A DNA stretch of 64,000 bases from JBAXAM01 sp964213355. GTDB taxonomy: Bacteria; Pseudomonadota; Gammaproteobacteria; UBA9339. Positions within the stretch are counted from its first letter, which is position 1, and each line of letters begins with the position of its first letter. The DNA lies in NCBI GenBank assembly GCA_964213355.1, contig CAXOVY010000029.1, positions 1-64,000 on the forward strand, given 5' to 3'. The notes beneath the pieces were generated by a model. The model saw only the letters and a program-made list of their open reading frames with translations. It did not search any database and was not told where the DNA came from. The position numbers and the translations under genes were made by a program. Shown piece by piece: positions 44,519-53,448 of the stretch.

Positions 44519-44537
44519 TCACGCAAATCTCACGCAA
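44519..44537 (+). promoter_or_regulatory. Candidate integrase arm-type sites, right end
   Basis: TCACGCAA at 44519-44526 and again at 44530-44537, an 11-bp period, 49 bp inside the right att repeat. It matches the pair at the left end in sequence, spacing and orientation. Confidence 0.5.
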
Positions 44538-44549
44538 GGTAGCTTTGGG

Positions 44550-44583
44550 AAAATCAAGTAATTTGACTGGAAGCCTTGATTTT
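44550..44583 (+). terminator. Weak hairpin after the integrase gene
   Basis: AAAATCAAG (44550-44558) pairs fully with CTTGATTTT (44575-44583) around a 16-nt loop, 57 bp after the integrase stop and just before the tRNA repeat. The T run is part of the stem and the stem is AT-rich, so termination would be weak. Confidence 0.3.
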
Positions 44584-44585
44584 AC

Positions 44586-44661
<76 letters not shown>

Positions 44662-44727
44662 TTTTGAACTGTGCAATTAAACCCACATGCTAGATCCAAG
44701 TCAAGATTTTTTATGAATTGGATCTTA

Positions 44728-46680
44728 TTAAATTTTGTCGAATGAGAACAAATTAATAAAATTTAGCAATCTCAAAACCAAGCCGCCAACAATTATCGCA
44801 AGCGCTATTTTTAATAGAGTAATCAGCAGCGCTTTTTGCCAACCAAATTCTTTGGATAGAGCCGCAATTGTAGCAGCACAAGGAATATACAACATGCTTA
44901 CTAAGGCTAGAATAAAAATTTGAGTTGGAGTCAAAACTAAAGCGAAGTTTGTAGTGCCTAAAACCGAGGCAAGTAATACTAAAATTAATTCCTTTCTTAA
45001 GATGCCGAAAAAAAGCAATATCCCCGTGGCTGGCGGCAGTCCAAGCCATTTTGAGGTAATAGGGGATAAAAAATCACTGATGTGGTTAAGAAGTTTAGCA
45101 GCAGACGCTCCTTCAATAACTATTCCAGAAATTATAACTATGGGGCCAGCAACATAGATGAATTCTTTAAGCTTAAACCAAGTATATAGGGATATGGTTT
45201 TGATGTTAGGTAACTTATAACTTGGCATTTCCATAATAAGTTCTGTAGGCTCTCCGGGTGTCATTATCGAAGCTATTTTTCCTATGATAAAGATTATAAA
45301 AAAAACAAAAAAATATAGTCCGAGAGCAAAATATATCCCTAAAAATTTTCCTACTAGACCTGCAACTACTACGGTAACAGCGCTACAAGGAACAAATACA
45401 GTTAATAAACAAGTAATAAAACGCTCTCTTTGAGTTTCCATGATTCTGCATGAAAGACACGCTGGCACATTGCAACCAAAACCAAGGATTAAAGGGATAC
45501 AAGCTTTGCCATGGATGCCCAATTTATGCATCAAATTATCCATCAAATAAGCCACCCGCGCTAAATAGCCAAGGCCTTCTAAAATAAATAAGATGAAATA
45601 AAACGGCAAAATAAACGGTAAGGCAAGAGCAAGTAACGCAAAAAAGCTCGAAATGCCGCTGAATATCAATGAAGATAACAAGGTATTACCAAAGGTATTG
45701 TAAAAATTTATTTGAAGAGTGGTCAGGAGCTGATCTAATAATGAAGAAACATAGGCTCCGCCCTTAAAAAGAGCAAAAAACGTTAAGCCTAAAATAGCCG
45801 CCATTATAGGATATCCAAGTATTTTGTGTCCGGTTAAATTGTCGAGTATTTCGCCTATGCTGATTTTTTGGGGTTTGGTTATTGTCATTGCCTTTTTGGC
45901 TATGTGTGATGCTAATAGACATCTTTCGTCAGCAATTACGAGAGCAGAACTATGGCCGTGAATTTTTTCTAATTCTAAATTTAGGCTTTTCACTTTTTCT
46001 AATATTTCTGGGTGGTTTATTTTGAGTAGCTTTTCAATCTCTTCATCTTTTTCTAGGAGTTTTATGGCAATAAATCTTTTGGGATATGCAGACTCTATAT
46101 TTTGTAACATTTGATCTAGTTGTTCAATCCGTTCTTCAACTTCTTTTCCATATTTTAATGTGTTAGACCTGGTTTTTTGATGTACCAAGGAGATGATGCC
46201 ACGATCTAAAACCTCAGTCACGCCCTTACCATGAATGGCGGCAACTGGAACAACAGGAATCTCCAAAATTGTTTCAAGCTTTTCAAGGTCAATGTTAATA
46301 CCATTTTTTTTAAGCAGATCAACCATGTTTAAAGCTAAAACCATGGGTTTTTCTAATTCTAGGAGTTGTAGAGTCAAAATTAGATTTGTTTCTAGATTGG
46401 CGGCGTTAATAACACTTATTATGAAATCTGGTTTTACAGAAATAATATGTTCGCGTGTGATTAATTCTTCCAAAGAATAGGTAGATAAAGAACAGATTCC
46501 TGGTAAATCTAAAACATCGATGGTATATCCTTTGTAATGCAGGGTTCCTTCTGCTTTTTCTATGGTTTTTCCCGGCCAATTGCCAATATGTTGATGTAGG
46601 CCTGTCAAATAATTAAAAATTACAGATTTTCCAACATTAGCAGATCCTACCAGTACCAAATTTAATTTTTTTTGTATCAT
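44728..46680 (-). CDS. feoB: Ferrous iron transporter FeoB
   Basis: 650 residues, somewhat shorter than E. coli FeoB (773). The N-terminal G domain has G1 GSANVGKS, G2-like GNWPGKT, G3 DLPGICSL and G4 NMVDLL; a GDI-like linker follows (150-270); then the membrane permease (from about 285), including the Cys-containing GFGCNVPACLSCRIM and PCSAVTVVVAGLVG gates. It imports Fe2+ across the inner membrane. Its ATG overlaps the feoA stop by 4 bp. It lies directly next to the tRNA-Phe, in the ancestral flank of the ICE. Confidence 0.95.
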   Translation of the reverse strand: MIQKKLNLVLVGSANVGKSVIFNYLTGLHQHIGNWPGKTIEKAEGTLHYKGYTIDVLDLPGICSLSTYSLEELITREHIISVKPDFIISVINAANLETNLILTLQLLELEKPMVLALNMVDLLKKNGINIDLEKLETILEIPVVPVAAIHGKGVTEVLDRGIISLVHQKTRSNTLKYGKEVEERIEQLDQMLQNIESAYPKRFIAIKLLEKDEEIEKLLKINHPEILEKVKSLNLELEKIHGHSSALVIADERCLLASHIAKKAMTITKPQKISIGEILDNLTGHKILGYPIMAAILGLTFFALFKGGAYVSSLLDQLLTTLQINFYNTFGNTLLSSLIFSGISSFFALLALALPFILPFYFILFILEGLGYLARVAYLMDNLMHKLGIHGKACIPLILGFGCNVPACLSCRIMETQRERFITCLLTVFVPCSAVTVVVAGLVGKFLGIYFALGLYFFVFFIIFIIGKIASIMTPGEPTELIMEMPSYKLPNIKTISLYTWFKLKEFIYVAGPIVIISGIVIEGASAAKLLNHISDFLSPITSKWLGLPPATGILLFFGILRKELILVLLASVLGTTNFALVLTPTQIFILALVSMLYIPCAATIAALSKEFGWQKALLITLLKIALAIIVGGLVLRLLNFINLFSFDKI

Positions 46681-46988
46681 AGTTTTCTTACTAAGATTTT
46701 TGTTGTTACCCCTTTCCCTAAAATTAATTTTGATCCTCTAGCCTGAATTTCCATCGGTCCGCAAAACAAGGTTCTTCTAAGAATTTTTATTGTGGTGTTG
46801 GGTGTTAAACCTAAATCAGCCAATCTTTTTGCTGCTTTATGCCCAGCAGTAACTGCAACAATAATAGCTTCGTGATTTTTTTCTAGGGCAGACAAGGTTA
46901 TTACGTTTTCTTTCATCATAGACGTAGTATAGATGTTTTTCTTTAGGCTGTCATTTTGAGGCGTGCCTTGTTTGCTTTTGCGTAACAT
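46677..46988 (-). CDS. feoA: FeoA ferrous iron transport accessory protein
   Basis: Up to 103 residues. The SH3-like FeoA domain begins at the second Met pair (MKENVITLSAL, ATG 46916), and the first 24 residues are unlike FeoA, so the shorter start is possible. Typical features are RLADLGLTPNTTIKILRR and GPMEIQARGSKLILGKG. FeoA acts on the FeoB G protein in the cytoplasm. Four-base overlap with feoB. Confidence 0.9.
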   Translation of the reverse strand: MLRKSKQGTPQNDSLKKNIYTTSMMKENVITLSALEKNHEAIIVAVTAGHKAAKRLADLGLTPNTTIKILRRTLFCGPMEIQARGSKLILGKGVTTKILVRKL

Positions 46989-47132
46989 TGGCCGTTTCGC
47001 ATGGAATAAGCAATGCGTTTAGAATTTTAGAGAATGTGTATGGATATAAATTATGAATTAGACTCGTGTTAAATTTTACCAAAAGTAGGGTACAGAGATT
47101 GAATTTGGTTTTAATTTAGGTGTGGCTATTGG

Positions 47133-47804
47133 TTAAACCTCGTTATTAATAAACTTCGATTCCCTTAGCCATTGCGGATGATTGTAAAATGAGAAAATTA
47201 AAGTTCCACCTTTGATGGTATTGATAATTGGTTCGGCCAAAGGTTTTTCTACTGCTGGACACCCCCAGCTGCGGCCAATTCTACCAGCAACTGCCGCAAA
47301 TTTTTGATTTACGTATGGAGCGCCGTGAAAGACGATCAGACGATCTTTAGCATTATCGTTAAAGCCCTTTTCTAGTCCTTCTAAACGTAAGGTATAACCA
47401 TCACGGCCGAAATAGGTATCTTCCGTTAAAAACAAGCCAATACTCGTTTGCAAGCTGCCCATGTTGTTAGAAAAACTTGTTGTATAATTTTCACCGCTAT
47501 ATTTACCATGAGCGCACATAGAAGTATATAGGACTTGTTTGCTATCAAGATCTACTACCCACAAGCGTTTTTGCGTAGATGCCAGAGTGTAGTCAATTAC
47601 CGTTAAGACCGGTTTTTTAATGGTAATGCCGGCTCGTTTAGCACGATAAAATGCTTCTATGGCAAGTTTGATGACTTTTGGTTTTAAGTTGCTGGTTTTA
47701 GCAGCAATATCTTTTGCGGTAACATCGATTGATGTTTCTTTCGCGGCCAAGGCGCTGTTTGAAAAAATAAAGAATAAAATTACGGCATATATTATCTTTT
47801 TCAT
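47133..47804 (-). CDS. Exported L,D-transpeptidase-type murein enzyme (YkuD_2)
   Basis: 223 residues from MKKIIYAVILFFIFSNSALA, a signal peptide; the frame extends 13 residues further without a leader. The catalytic Cys lies in GRIGRSWGCPAVEKP, with the preceding His in VFHGAPYVN, the arrangement of the murein L,D-transpeptidase catalytic domain family. VVDLDSKQVLYTSMCAHGKYSG is typical of this family. It forms or trims 3-3 peptidoglycan links, or attaches lipoproteins. It has no LysM. An independent leftward gene. Confidence 0.88.
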   Translation of the reverse strand: MKKIIYAVILFFIFSNSALAAKETSIDVTAKDIAAKTSNLKPKVIKLAIEAFYRAKRAGITIKKPVLTVIDYTLASTQKRLWVVDLDSKQVLYTSMCAHGKYSGENYTTSFSNNMGSLQTSIGLFLTEDTYFGRDGYTLRLEGLEKGFNDNAKDRLIVFHGAPYVNQKFAAVAGRIGRSWGCPAVEKPLAEPIINTIKGGTLIFSFYNHPQWLRESKFINNEV

Positions 47805-47895
47805 TTTGCTGTTGTCTCTTTGTTTTACCAAGCTATGCGACAATTATAGCAGCTTATTGCTAAAGCAGGGTTTTGTTTAAATTCTACTATTAAAT

Positions 47896-48813
47896 TCAAT
47901 CATTTATGGTGAATCTAGTGCCAATTTGCTGGGGGATGCCACGCTGGCTATTGGTGATGCGAGAAACTGCGTCCCAGTCAATATATGCTGGACGTAAGTG
48001 GATGGCTTCATAAATTATTGACCTAGTATCTATTTCATTTAATTCAGACTCAGGTTGCTCTGCGTAACCTTCAATAGGGGAATGAGACTCTAAATAAAGT
48101 TTATCGCCAGCCCACCCAGCTTTATTAGGTTGATGAATAATGTGAACTGGCGTACCAACTTGAGCTTCTTGGTATAATAATTCAATTGGTTCCCGCATAA
48201 GACGTATGCAACCTGAGCTTATAAATGTACCAACGCTGGTTGGTGCATTAGTGCCATGAATTAAATAGCCACTTTTGCTTAAATAAAGGGCATAGTTACC
48301 AAGTGGATTTTTTGGTCCTGGGGGTACAACTTCCGGTAATAACTCTCCGGTTTTTTGTAACACATAGTTACGGATGTCTTTGGGAACGTGCCACGATGGA
48401 TATTCCTCTTTGCGTACAACAGTAGCGGATGTGAGTGGAGTGCGCCAATCAACCCGCCCAAGGCCAGCAGGAAATGTATAAACATATCTGCCGTCAGGAG
48501 TAAAATAATAAATGCGCAGTTCTGCAGTATTAATCACTATGCCACGACGATATTTGGGAAGGATAAATTGTTTGGGAATAATTACTTTTTGTCCTACTCG
48601 TAATCTATAAAAATTAATACTGGGGTTGGCTTTGAGCAGCTCGTCATAGCTAACCCCATGTCCCTGACGAATTGTGGTTAAGCTCTCCCCTTGATGCACA
48701 GTAATAATATAGTTTTGACCAATGATGTCATTACCTAGTGGCGGCATGTAATACTCACCAGCAAAAGCTGCTAGTGAAAACAATCCTAGAATCATACCAA
48801 AAATTAAAGGCAT
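47896..48813 (-). CDS. LysM L,D-transpeptidase (ErfK/YbiS-type)
   Basis: 305 residues with a signal peptide (...GLFSLAAFAGE); start after AGGA. A LysM domain (residues 37-80: YIITVHQGESLTTIRQGHGVS, LRVGQKVIIP) is followed by the YkuD catalytic domain, with HGTNAP and the Cys loop SSGCIRLMREP. It is about the length of E. coli ErfK/YbiS (about 306), enzymes that anchor Braun lipoprotein or cross-link peptidoglycan in the periplasm. It is adjacent to the first L,D-transpeptidase gene, 53 bp from its long frame. Confidence 0.93.
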   Translation of the reverse strand: MPLIFGMILGLFSLAAFAGEYYMPPLGNDIIGQNYIITVHQGESLTTIRQGHGVSYDELLKANPSINFYRLRVGQKVIIPKQFILPKYRRGIVINTAELRIYYFTPDGRYVYTFPAGLGRVDWRTPLTSATVVRKEEYPSWHVPKDIRNYVLQKTGELLPEVVPPGPKNPLGNYALYLSKSGYLIHGTNAPTSVGTFISSGCIRLMREPIELLYQEAQVGTPVHIIHQPNKAGWAGDKLYLESHSPIEGYAEQPESELNEIDTRSIIYEAIHLRPAYIDWDAVSRITNSQRGIPQQIGTRFTIND

Positions 48814-48849
48814 TCCATTCCTATATTTTTGCCTACCGAAATAGGGTTG

Positions 48850-49530
48850 TTAATTGCGTCTACCGCCAAAGAAACTTAAAACATTTAATAAACTGATAAA
48901 TAAATTAAATAGTGATACGTACAACGAAATGGTTGCCATTATATAATTCTGTTCACCACCAGAAATAATTTGGCTGGTCTGAAATAAAATCAGACCTGAG
49001 CTGATCAAGATAAAAGCACAAGAAACTATTACTTGTAAAAGAGGTGCATGAAAAAATATGCTGGCGATTGAAGCAAGAAATGCCGCGGTAATCGCTACAA
49101 ATAGAAACCCGCCTAAATAACTGAAATCTTTTCGTGTGATTAGAACATAAAGTGAAAGAGCCATAAAAATAACTCCAGTTCCGCCAAGAGCTGTTAGAAC
49201 TAAAGCGCCACCATTAGAAAATGTATGCAGGTAAACGCTCAATAATGGAGCAAGCGCATAACCCATAAATCCAGTGAAAGCAAACACTGCCGATAACCCC
49301 CAGCTGCTGTTACGCAGTGCTTGGGCAAGGAACATCAAGCCAAACATGCCGATGATAGTTAACACGGGACCAGGCATAGGAAGGAAGCCACGCATCGTTA
49401 CGAAAGAGATTGCGGCGCTAAACAATAGAGTTAGGCTTAATAAAAAATAAGTTTTGCGTAATACTTGATTGCTGGCTAAAACTTTAGCCTTTTTGCCTAA
49501 AACAACATATTCAGTGTTTTCGATTTGCAT
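48850..49530 (-). CDS. YccA/Bax-inhibitor-1 family membrane protein
   Basis: 226 residues; ATG after GAGGT. Seven predicted transmembrane helices (for example LLSLTLLFSAAISFV, VLTIIGMFGLMFLAQA, LVLTALGGTGVIFMALSLYVL) and a charged N-terminal tail (GKKAKVLASNQVLRKTYFLL). This is the TMBIM/UPF0005 layout. E. coli YccA binds FtsH and shields SecY from degradation. No operon partner. Confidence 0.92.
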   Translation of the reverse strand: MQIENTEYVVLGKKAKVLASNQVLRKTYFLLSLTLLFSAAISFVTMRGFLPMPGPVLTIIGMFGLMFLAQALRNSSWGLSAVFAFTGFMGYALAPLLSVYLHTFSNGGALVLTALGGTGVIFMALSLYVLITRKDFSYLGGFLFVAITAAFLASIASIFFHAPLLQVIVSCAFILISSGLILFQTSQIISGGEQNYIMATISLYVSLFNLFISLLNVLSFFGGRRN

Positions 49531-49617
49531 TTTTACCTCATTAAGTAAGTTGACGGATAATGTGTTATTATATTAGCATAAAATTCTAGAAGATGACAAA
49601 AACAACTTTTTCTTTTT

Positions 49618-49706
49618 GGAGAGATGGCTGAGCGGCCGAAAGCGGCGGTCTTGAAAACCGTTGAGGGTACTGCCCTCCGTGAGTTCGAATCTCACTCTCT
49701 CCGCCA
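49618..49706 (+). tRNA. tRNA-Ser (UGA)
   Basis: 89-nt class II tRNA with an extended variable arm and encoded CCA. The acceptor GGAGAGA pairs with TCTCTCC; the anticodon loop CTTGAAA gives UGA. uvrC begins 7 nt downstream. Confidence 0.96.
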
Positions 49707-49712
49707 TTATAG

Positions 49713-51524
49713 ATGCTGAGCAATCCTAAACAATTCTTAAAATCTCTACCAAATAAGCCTGGTGTTTACCAGATGGTGGATGGTGGGCATAAGGTTTTGT
49801 ATGTTGGTAAAGCTAAAAATCTAAAATATCGTCTACGTAATTATTTTTACTCCGTCAAAGACCCAAAAACGCTTGCGTTTATGGCGCAAGTAAAGAATAT
49901 CGAAATTATTATTACCGTTAATGAGAATGCTGCTTTATTGCTTGAAAGTAATTTGATCAAAACGCTCAAGCCACGTTATAACATTTTATTTAAAGATGAT
50001 AAATCGTTCCCTTACTTATTTTTGTCCCAACATGATTTTCCACGTTTGAGTGTGATACGTGCGGCTACTGATAAAATCCCGGGAAAATATTTTGGTCCAT
50101 TTCCAAGCGCTAAAGCAGTTAATTTTACCATTGATTTGCTGCAGAAAATTTTTCAGTTGCGAGTTTGTCAGGACGGTTTTTTACAGAGTCGCACGCGTCC
50201 TTGTATGTTTCATCAGATCAAACTTTGTAGTGCGCCATGCGCGGGCTTCGTTGATAAGGAAATGTATGCATCCCAAGTAAAATTGGTTGAACAATTTTTG
50301 AGTAATAAAAGTAACTATATTGTTGAACAACTTACCAAGTCAATGGATGTGGCGGCAGCCAGATTAGATTATGAGCAGGCGACAATCTATCGAGATCAAA
50401 TTATTAGTATCCGTAAAGTACAGACCCAGCAGGCAATAACTAAAGGAACTAGCAATTTGGATATAATTGCGCTGGCAACTAATGAGAGTGCAATTTGTAT
50501 TGATATTTTATTTGTACGAAGTGGAATGCTTCTGGGAAATAAAACATATTTTCCTATAGCGCCTAAGTTTAATTTATCTCCCGATGAAATTTTGATGACT
50601 TTTCTTACCCAACATTATTTGCAAAATGAAATCAGTGAGATTGTTCCTGATAAGATTTTAGTTAATATTAAATTGCAAGACCGCCTAGGTTTTTCGATAC
50701 TTTTAAGTGAAAAGTTTAAACGTAAAGTTGTGATATCCGATCATATTACGGGTGCACAAAAACATTTGATTACTACAGCTGAGGCTAATGCTTCAAATGC
50801 ATTAAAAACGCATTTGGCAAGTGCCGCGAGTTATTTTGAGCGTCTAAGAAATTTTAAGGATATTCTGCATTTATCGGCTCTGCCACGACACATTGAATGT
50901 TTTGATGTAAGCCATACTATGGGGGAGGCACAAGTGGCAGCGCTCGTGGTTTTTGATGAATATGGAGCAAATAAAAGCGCTTATCGACGGTATAATATTA
51001 AAACTACTAATGTTGGCGATGATTATGGCGCGCTGCGTGAAGCGTTATCGCGTCGCTATGGTGATTTGCGAGATTTGCCTGATGTTATTGTGATTGATGG
51101 AGGCAGGGGACAACTTAATATAGCAGCGCAAGTGTTACAAAAATTGCAGATTGATAATATTTTTTTAATGGCAATTGCTAAGGGTTCAGGGCGTAAGCCT
51201 GGTTTAGAAGAAATTTATATTTATGGTAGGAAGGATCCTTTGATTTTAGCGCCACAATCGCCGGCATTACATTTTATCCAGCAAATTCGGGATGAGTCAC
51301 ATCGATTTGCCATAACTGGACATAGGAAAAAAATGGTAAAACTGCGACGGCAATCAATTTTAGGTAACATTGTTGGAGTTGGCAAATCCCGGCAGATGAC
51401 CTTATTAAAACATTTTGGTGGTTTGACAGAATTGAAGGGTGCTGGAATTGATGATTTGGCAAAAATAAAAGGGATAAGCTGCAATTTGGCGCGGCGTGTT
51501 TACGAGTATTTGCATGCTGAATAG
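49713..51524 (+). CDS. uvrC: UvrC, excinuclease ABC subunit C
   Basis: 603 residues, the usual length. Domains in order: GIY-YIG nuclease (15-95; KPGVYQMVDGGHKVLYVGKAKNLKYRL) for the 3' cut, a Cys-rich region (RTRPCMFHQIKLCSAPC), a UVR motif (LDYEQATIYRDQI) that binds UvrB, an RNase H-like domain (CFDVSHTMGE, VIDGGRGQLN) for the 5' cut, and tandem helix-hairpin-helices near the C-terminus (GGLTELKGAGIDDLAKIKGI). It incises DNA on both sides of lesions. No ribosome site is visible because the start is 7 nt after tRNA-Ser. pgsA follows, as in E. coli. Confidence 0.97.
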   Translation: MLSNPKQFLKSLPNKPGVYQMVDGGHKVLYVGKAKNLKYRLRNYFYSVKDPKTLAFMAQVKNIEIIITVNENAALLLESNLIKTLKPRYNILFKDDKSFPYLFLSQHDFPRLSVIRAATDKIPGKYFGPFPSAKAVNFTIDLLQKIFQLRVCQDGFLQSRTRPCMFHQIKLCSAPCAGFVDKEMYASQVKLVEQFLSNKSNYIVEQLTKSMDVAAARLDYEQATIYRDQIISIRKVQTQQAITKGTSNLDIIALATNESAICIDILFVRSGMLLGNKTYFPIAPKFNLSPDEILMTFLTQHYLQNEISEIVPDKILVNIKLQDRLGFSILLSEKFKRKVVISDHITGAQKHLITTAEANASNALKTHLASAASYFERLRNFKDILHLSALPRHIECFDVSHTMGEAQVAALVVFDEYGANKSAYRRYNIKTTNVGDDYGALREALSRRYGDLRDLPDVIVIDGGRGQLNIAAQVLQKLQIDNIFLMAIAKGSGRKPGLEEIYIYGRKDPLILAPQSPALHFIQQIRDESHRFAITGHRKKMVKLRRQSILGNIVGVGKSRQMTLLKHFGGLTELKGAGIDDLAKIKGISCNLARRVYEYLHAE

Positions 51525-51587
51525 CAATGACGTACAATAAAAACATTGTGATTTTTTCCTTTTGGTTCGCAAAAAGAGACTGAGAAA

Positions 51588-52142
51588 ATGAATGTCCCTA
51601 TGCTATTAACGTATATTCGGATTTTTTTAATTCCTGCTATTGTTATTGCATTTTACATACCAGGGAAGTTTGGTCATGTAGTGGCGACAGTTTTTTTTGC
51701 CTTTGCTGCTTTGACAGACTGGTTTGATGGATATTTGGCGCGAAATTTAAACCAGACAACTAAATTCGGTACGTTTTTGGATCCGGTAGCAGACAAATTG
51801 GTTGTTTCAATTGCTTTAATTTTGATTGTTGCAGAAATGGGTGAGGCTTATATTACGATTCCTGCCGCGGTAATTATTGGTCGAGAAATTATTATTTCGT
51901 CACTGCGTGAGTGGATGGCTGAAATTGGTAAGAAAACCAGTATCGCTGTATGCTGGGTTGCTAAAATAAAAACAACATTGCAGATGTTTGCAGTGGGCTC
52001 ATTGTTGTTACATTGTCCCGCATTTGGAAATAAGTTTTTGATTTTGGGTATTATTTTGTTATATTTTGCAGTTGGTCTGACTTTGTGGTCCATGTATATG
52101 TATCTCAAAACAGCCTGGCCGGATTTAACAAAAGATATTTGA
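51588..52142 (+). CDS. pgsA: PgsA, CDP-diacylglycerol-glycerol-3-phosphate 3-phosphatidyltransferase
   Basis: 184 residues. The CDP-alcohol phosphatidyltransferase motif D-G-x2-A-R-x8-G-x3-D-x3-D is intact as TDWFDGYLARNLNQTTKFG followed by TFLDPVADK. About four membrane helices follow. It makes phosphatidylglycerophosphate at the inner membrane. It lies 63 bp after uvrC and is followed by tRNA-Gly, the conserved gammaproteobacterial order. Confidence 0.96.
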   Translation: MNVPMLLTYIRIFLIPAIVIAFYIPGKFGHVVATVFFAFAALTDWFDGYLARNLNQTTKFGTFLDPVADKLVVSIALILIVAEMGEAYITIPAAVIIGREIIISSLREWMAEIGKKTSIAVCWVAKIKTTLQMFAVGSLLLHCPAFGNKFLILGIILLYFAVGLTLWSMYMYLKTAWPDLTKDI

Positions 52143-52182
52143 AAATTATTAAATTATGTTTATAGTGTCAGCTTTTGATTGT

Positions 52183-52258
<76 letters not shown>

Positions 52259-52273
52259 TTTTATAGTGATGAT

Positions 52274-52303
52274 AATGTCCGCTTTTAGGCGGACATTTTT
52301 TTT
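52274..52303 (+). terminator. Intrinsic terminator between tRNA-Gly and tRNA-Cys
   Basis: AATGTCCGC (52274-52282) pairs with GCGGACATT (52289-52297) around a six-base loop and runs into an eight-base T tract. It resembles a terminator and would limit read-through from the pgsA-glyT unit into the next tRNA genes. Confidence 0.85.
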
Positions 52304-52308
52304 GTTTT

Positions 52309-52379
52309 GGCTGGGTGGCAGAGTGGCCATGCAGTGGTCTGCAAAACCGCGTACGCCGGTTCAATTCCGACCCCAGCCT
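52309..52379 (+). tRNA. tRNA-Cys (GCA)
   Basis: Acceptor GGCTGGG pairs with CCCAGCC; the anticodon loop CTGCAAA gives GCA; discriminator U is typical of Cys. No CCA is encoded (a T run follows), so it is added after transcription, unlike the Gly and Leu tRNAs beside it. Confidence 0.95.
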
Positions 52380-52398
52380 TTTTTTCTTGCCTTTTTTT

Positions 52399-52487
52399 GC
52401 CCGGGTGGCGAAATTGGTAGACGCAAGGGACTTAAAATCCCTCGGAAGTTAAATTCCATGCCGGTTCGATTCCGGCCCCGGGCACCA
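52399..52487 (+). tRNA. tRNA-Leu (UAA)
   Basis: 89-nt class II tRNA with CCA; acceptor GCCCGGG, anticodon loop CTTAAAA (UAA), long variable arm. Last of the Gly-Cys-Leu trio. Confidence 0.96.
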
Positions 52488-52498
52488 ATAAACGAGAA

Positions 52499-52530
52499 GT
52501 TTTTCGCCTTTTTGCCACCTTCTATTTTCT
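52499..52530 (+). repeat. 32-bp direct repeat, copy 1
   Basis: A 32-bp sequence starting GTTTTTCGCCTTTTTGCCAC is repeated exactly at 60422-60453. It lies 12 bp after tRNA-Leu. The copies enclose the autotransporter-like gene, IS21 and IS630#2, a length of about 7.9 kb. Confidence 0.85.
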
Positions 52531-52637
52531 GTCTATTTATTATTGTTTGGTGCAATTTTTCAATTTTTGACTCCCGTTTGCAACAGAACCACATTTTGTT
52601 CATCTACTCTATTTTTACCATCTTTAATTTGTTGAAC

Positions 52638-53177
52638 TTATATATTCTGCAGCTCTGGAAACTTTGGAGGTGACAAAAGATTTTCATCTGTGCTTGTGTC
52701 GTATTCAAATTGTTGAACTTGCGTTTCAAACCGTAATTTCTCGCAGCTTTTTTCTGGCACATATAATCCAGGCAACGATTCTAAAAGATTTATATATATT
52801 TTATGCAAAGAGTTTAGTGATTCATCCATCAATTCTAATTCAGAAACATATTTTTTTAAAGAGTTTTCTGTATTTTTGATATCTCTAAGAACACGCTTCT
52901 CATCATTTTCAATTTTAATCAATAGACTTTTTACCGCTTGATTTTCTCTTTTTTGTATATATGCAATATTGCTATTTTTAAATGTTTTTTCTTCTTTATA
53001 CGAGTCTCTGACATTTTGGATATCACGGGCTATAAGAGATTCATCAGTACATTTTTCAAGCTTTTCATGCAGCAGTATAAGATCACGTTTTTCCAGGCTA
53101 ATTGTGTCTTTTAAGTTCCTAATATCTGCTTCTTTATCAGATATCTTTTCTTTGACTCTATCGATTTTCAATGTCAA
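52638..53177 (-). pseudogene. C-terminal coiled-coil fragment of the IS21-split surface protein gene
   Basis: The frame is open upstream to the IS21 edge at 53252; a TTG at 53177 could start a 179-residue fragment. It is mostly coiled coil (e.g. DKEADIRNLKDTISLEKRD, EKCTDESLIARDIQNVRD, LIKIENDEKRVLRDIKNTE) ending with a less ordered tail (LPGLYVPEKS, PPKFPELQNI). Removing IS21 with one copy of ACTGGT joins it in frame to the fragment at 56022-59147, forming the last 202 residues of a 1239-residue protein. No independent promoter or ribosome site is visible. Confidence 0.82.
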
Positions 53178-53448
53178 TGTTTCATATAAATCTTCATCTA
53201 TGTTTTTTGTACGTTTATATGAGGGTAGTAGGTTATTGTCTTTCTCACTGGTTGCATATTCCGATCCAAATCGATCAATGATTCCAGTCCAAACCGATCA
53301 GTAATTCCAGTCCAAATCGATTAACGATTCCAGTTCAAATCGATCAAAACTTTCATGTCGAATGACCCACAATAATCAGATTTAAAACCTGATTGTTTTT
53401 TCAAAATAAGTTGTACTTCCAAGATTAATTAAAATTTGGAGATACAAA

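Noticed and set aside
44694..44724. Terminator after feoB from GATCCAA/TTGGATC
   Set aside because: The inverted repeat is present, but no T run follows on the transcribed side.
49550..49575. Sigma70 promoter (TTGACG) before tRNA-Ser
   Set aside because: A -35-like TTGACG exists, but no -10 hexamer lies at acceptable spacing, so it is not listed.
53257..53350. CRISPR-like array of 23-bp repeats
   Set aside because: The units are contiguous without spacers, vary in sequence and form the inverted terminal binding sites of IS21.
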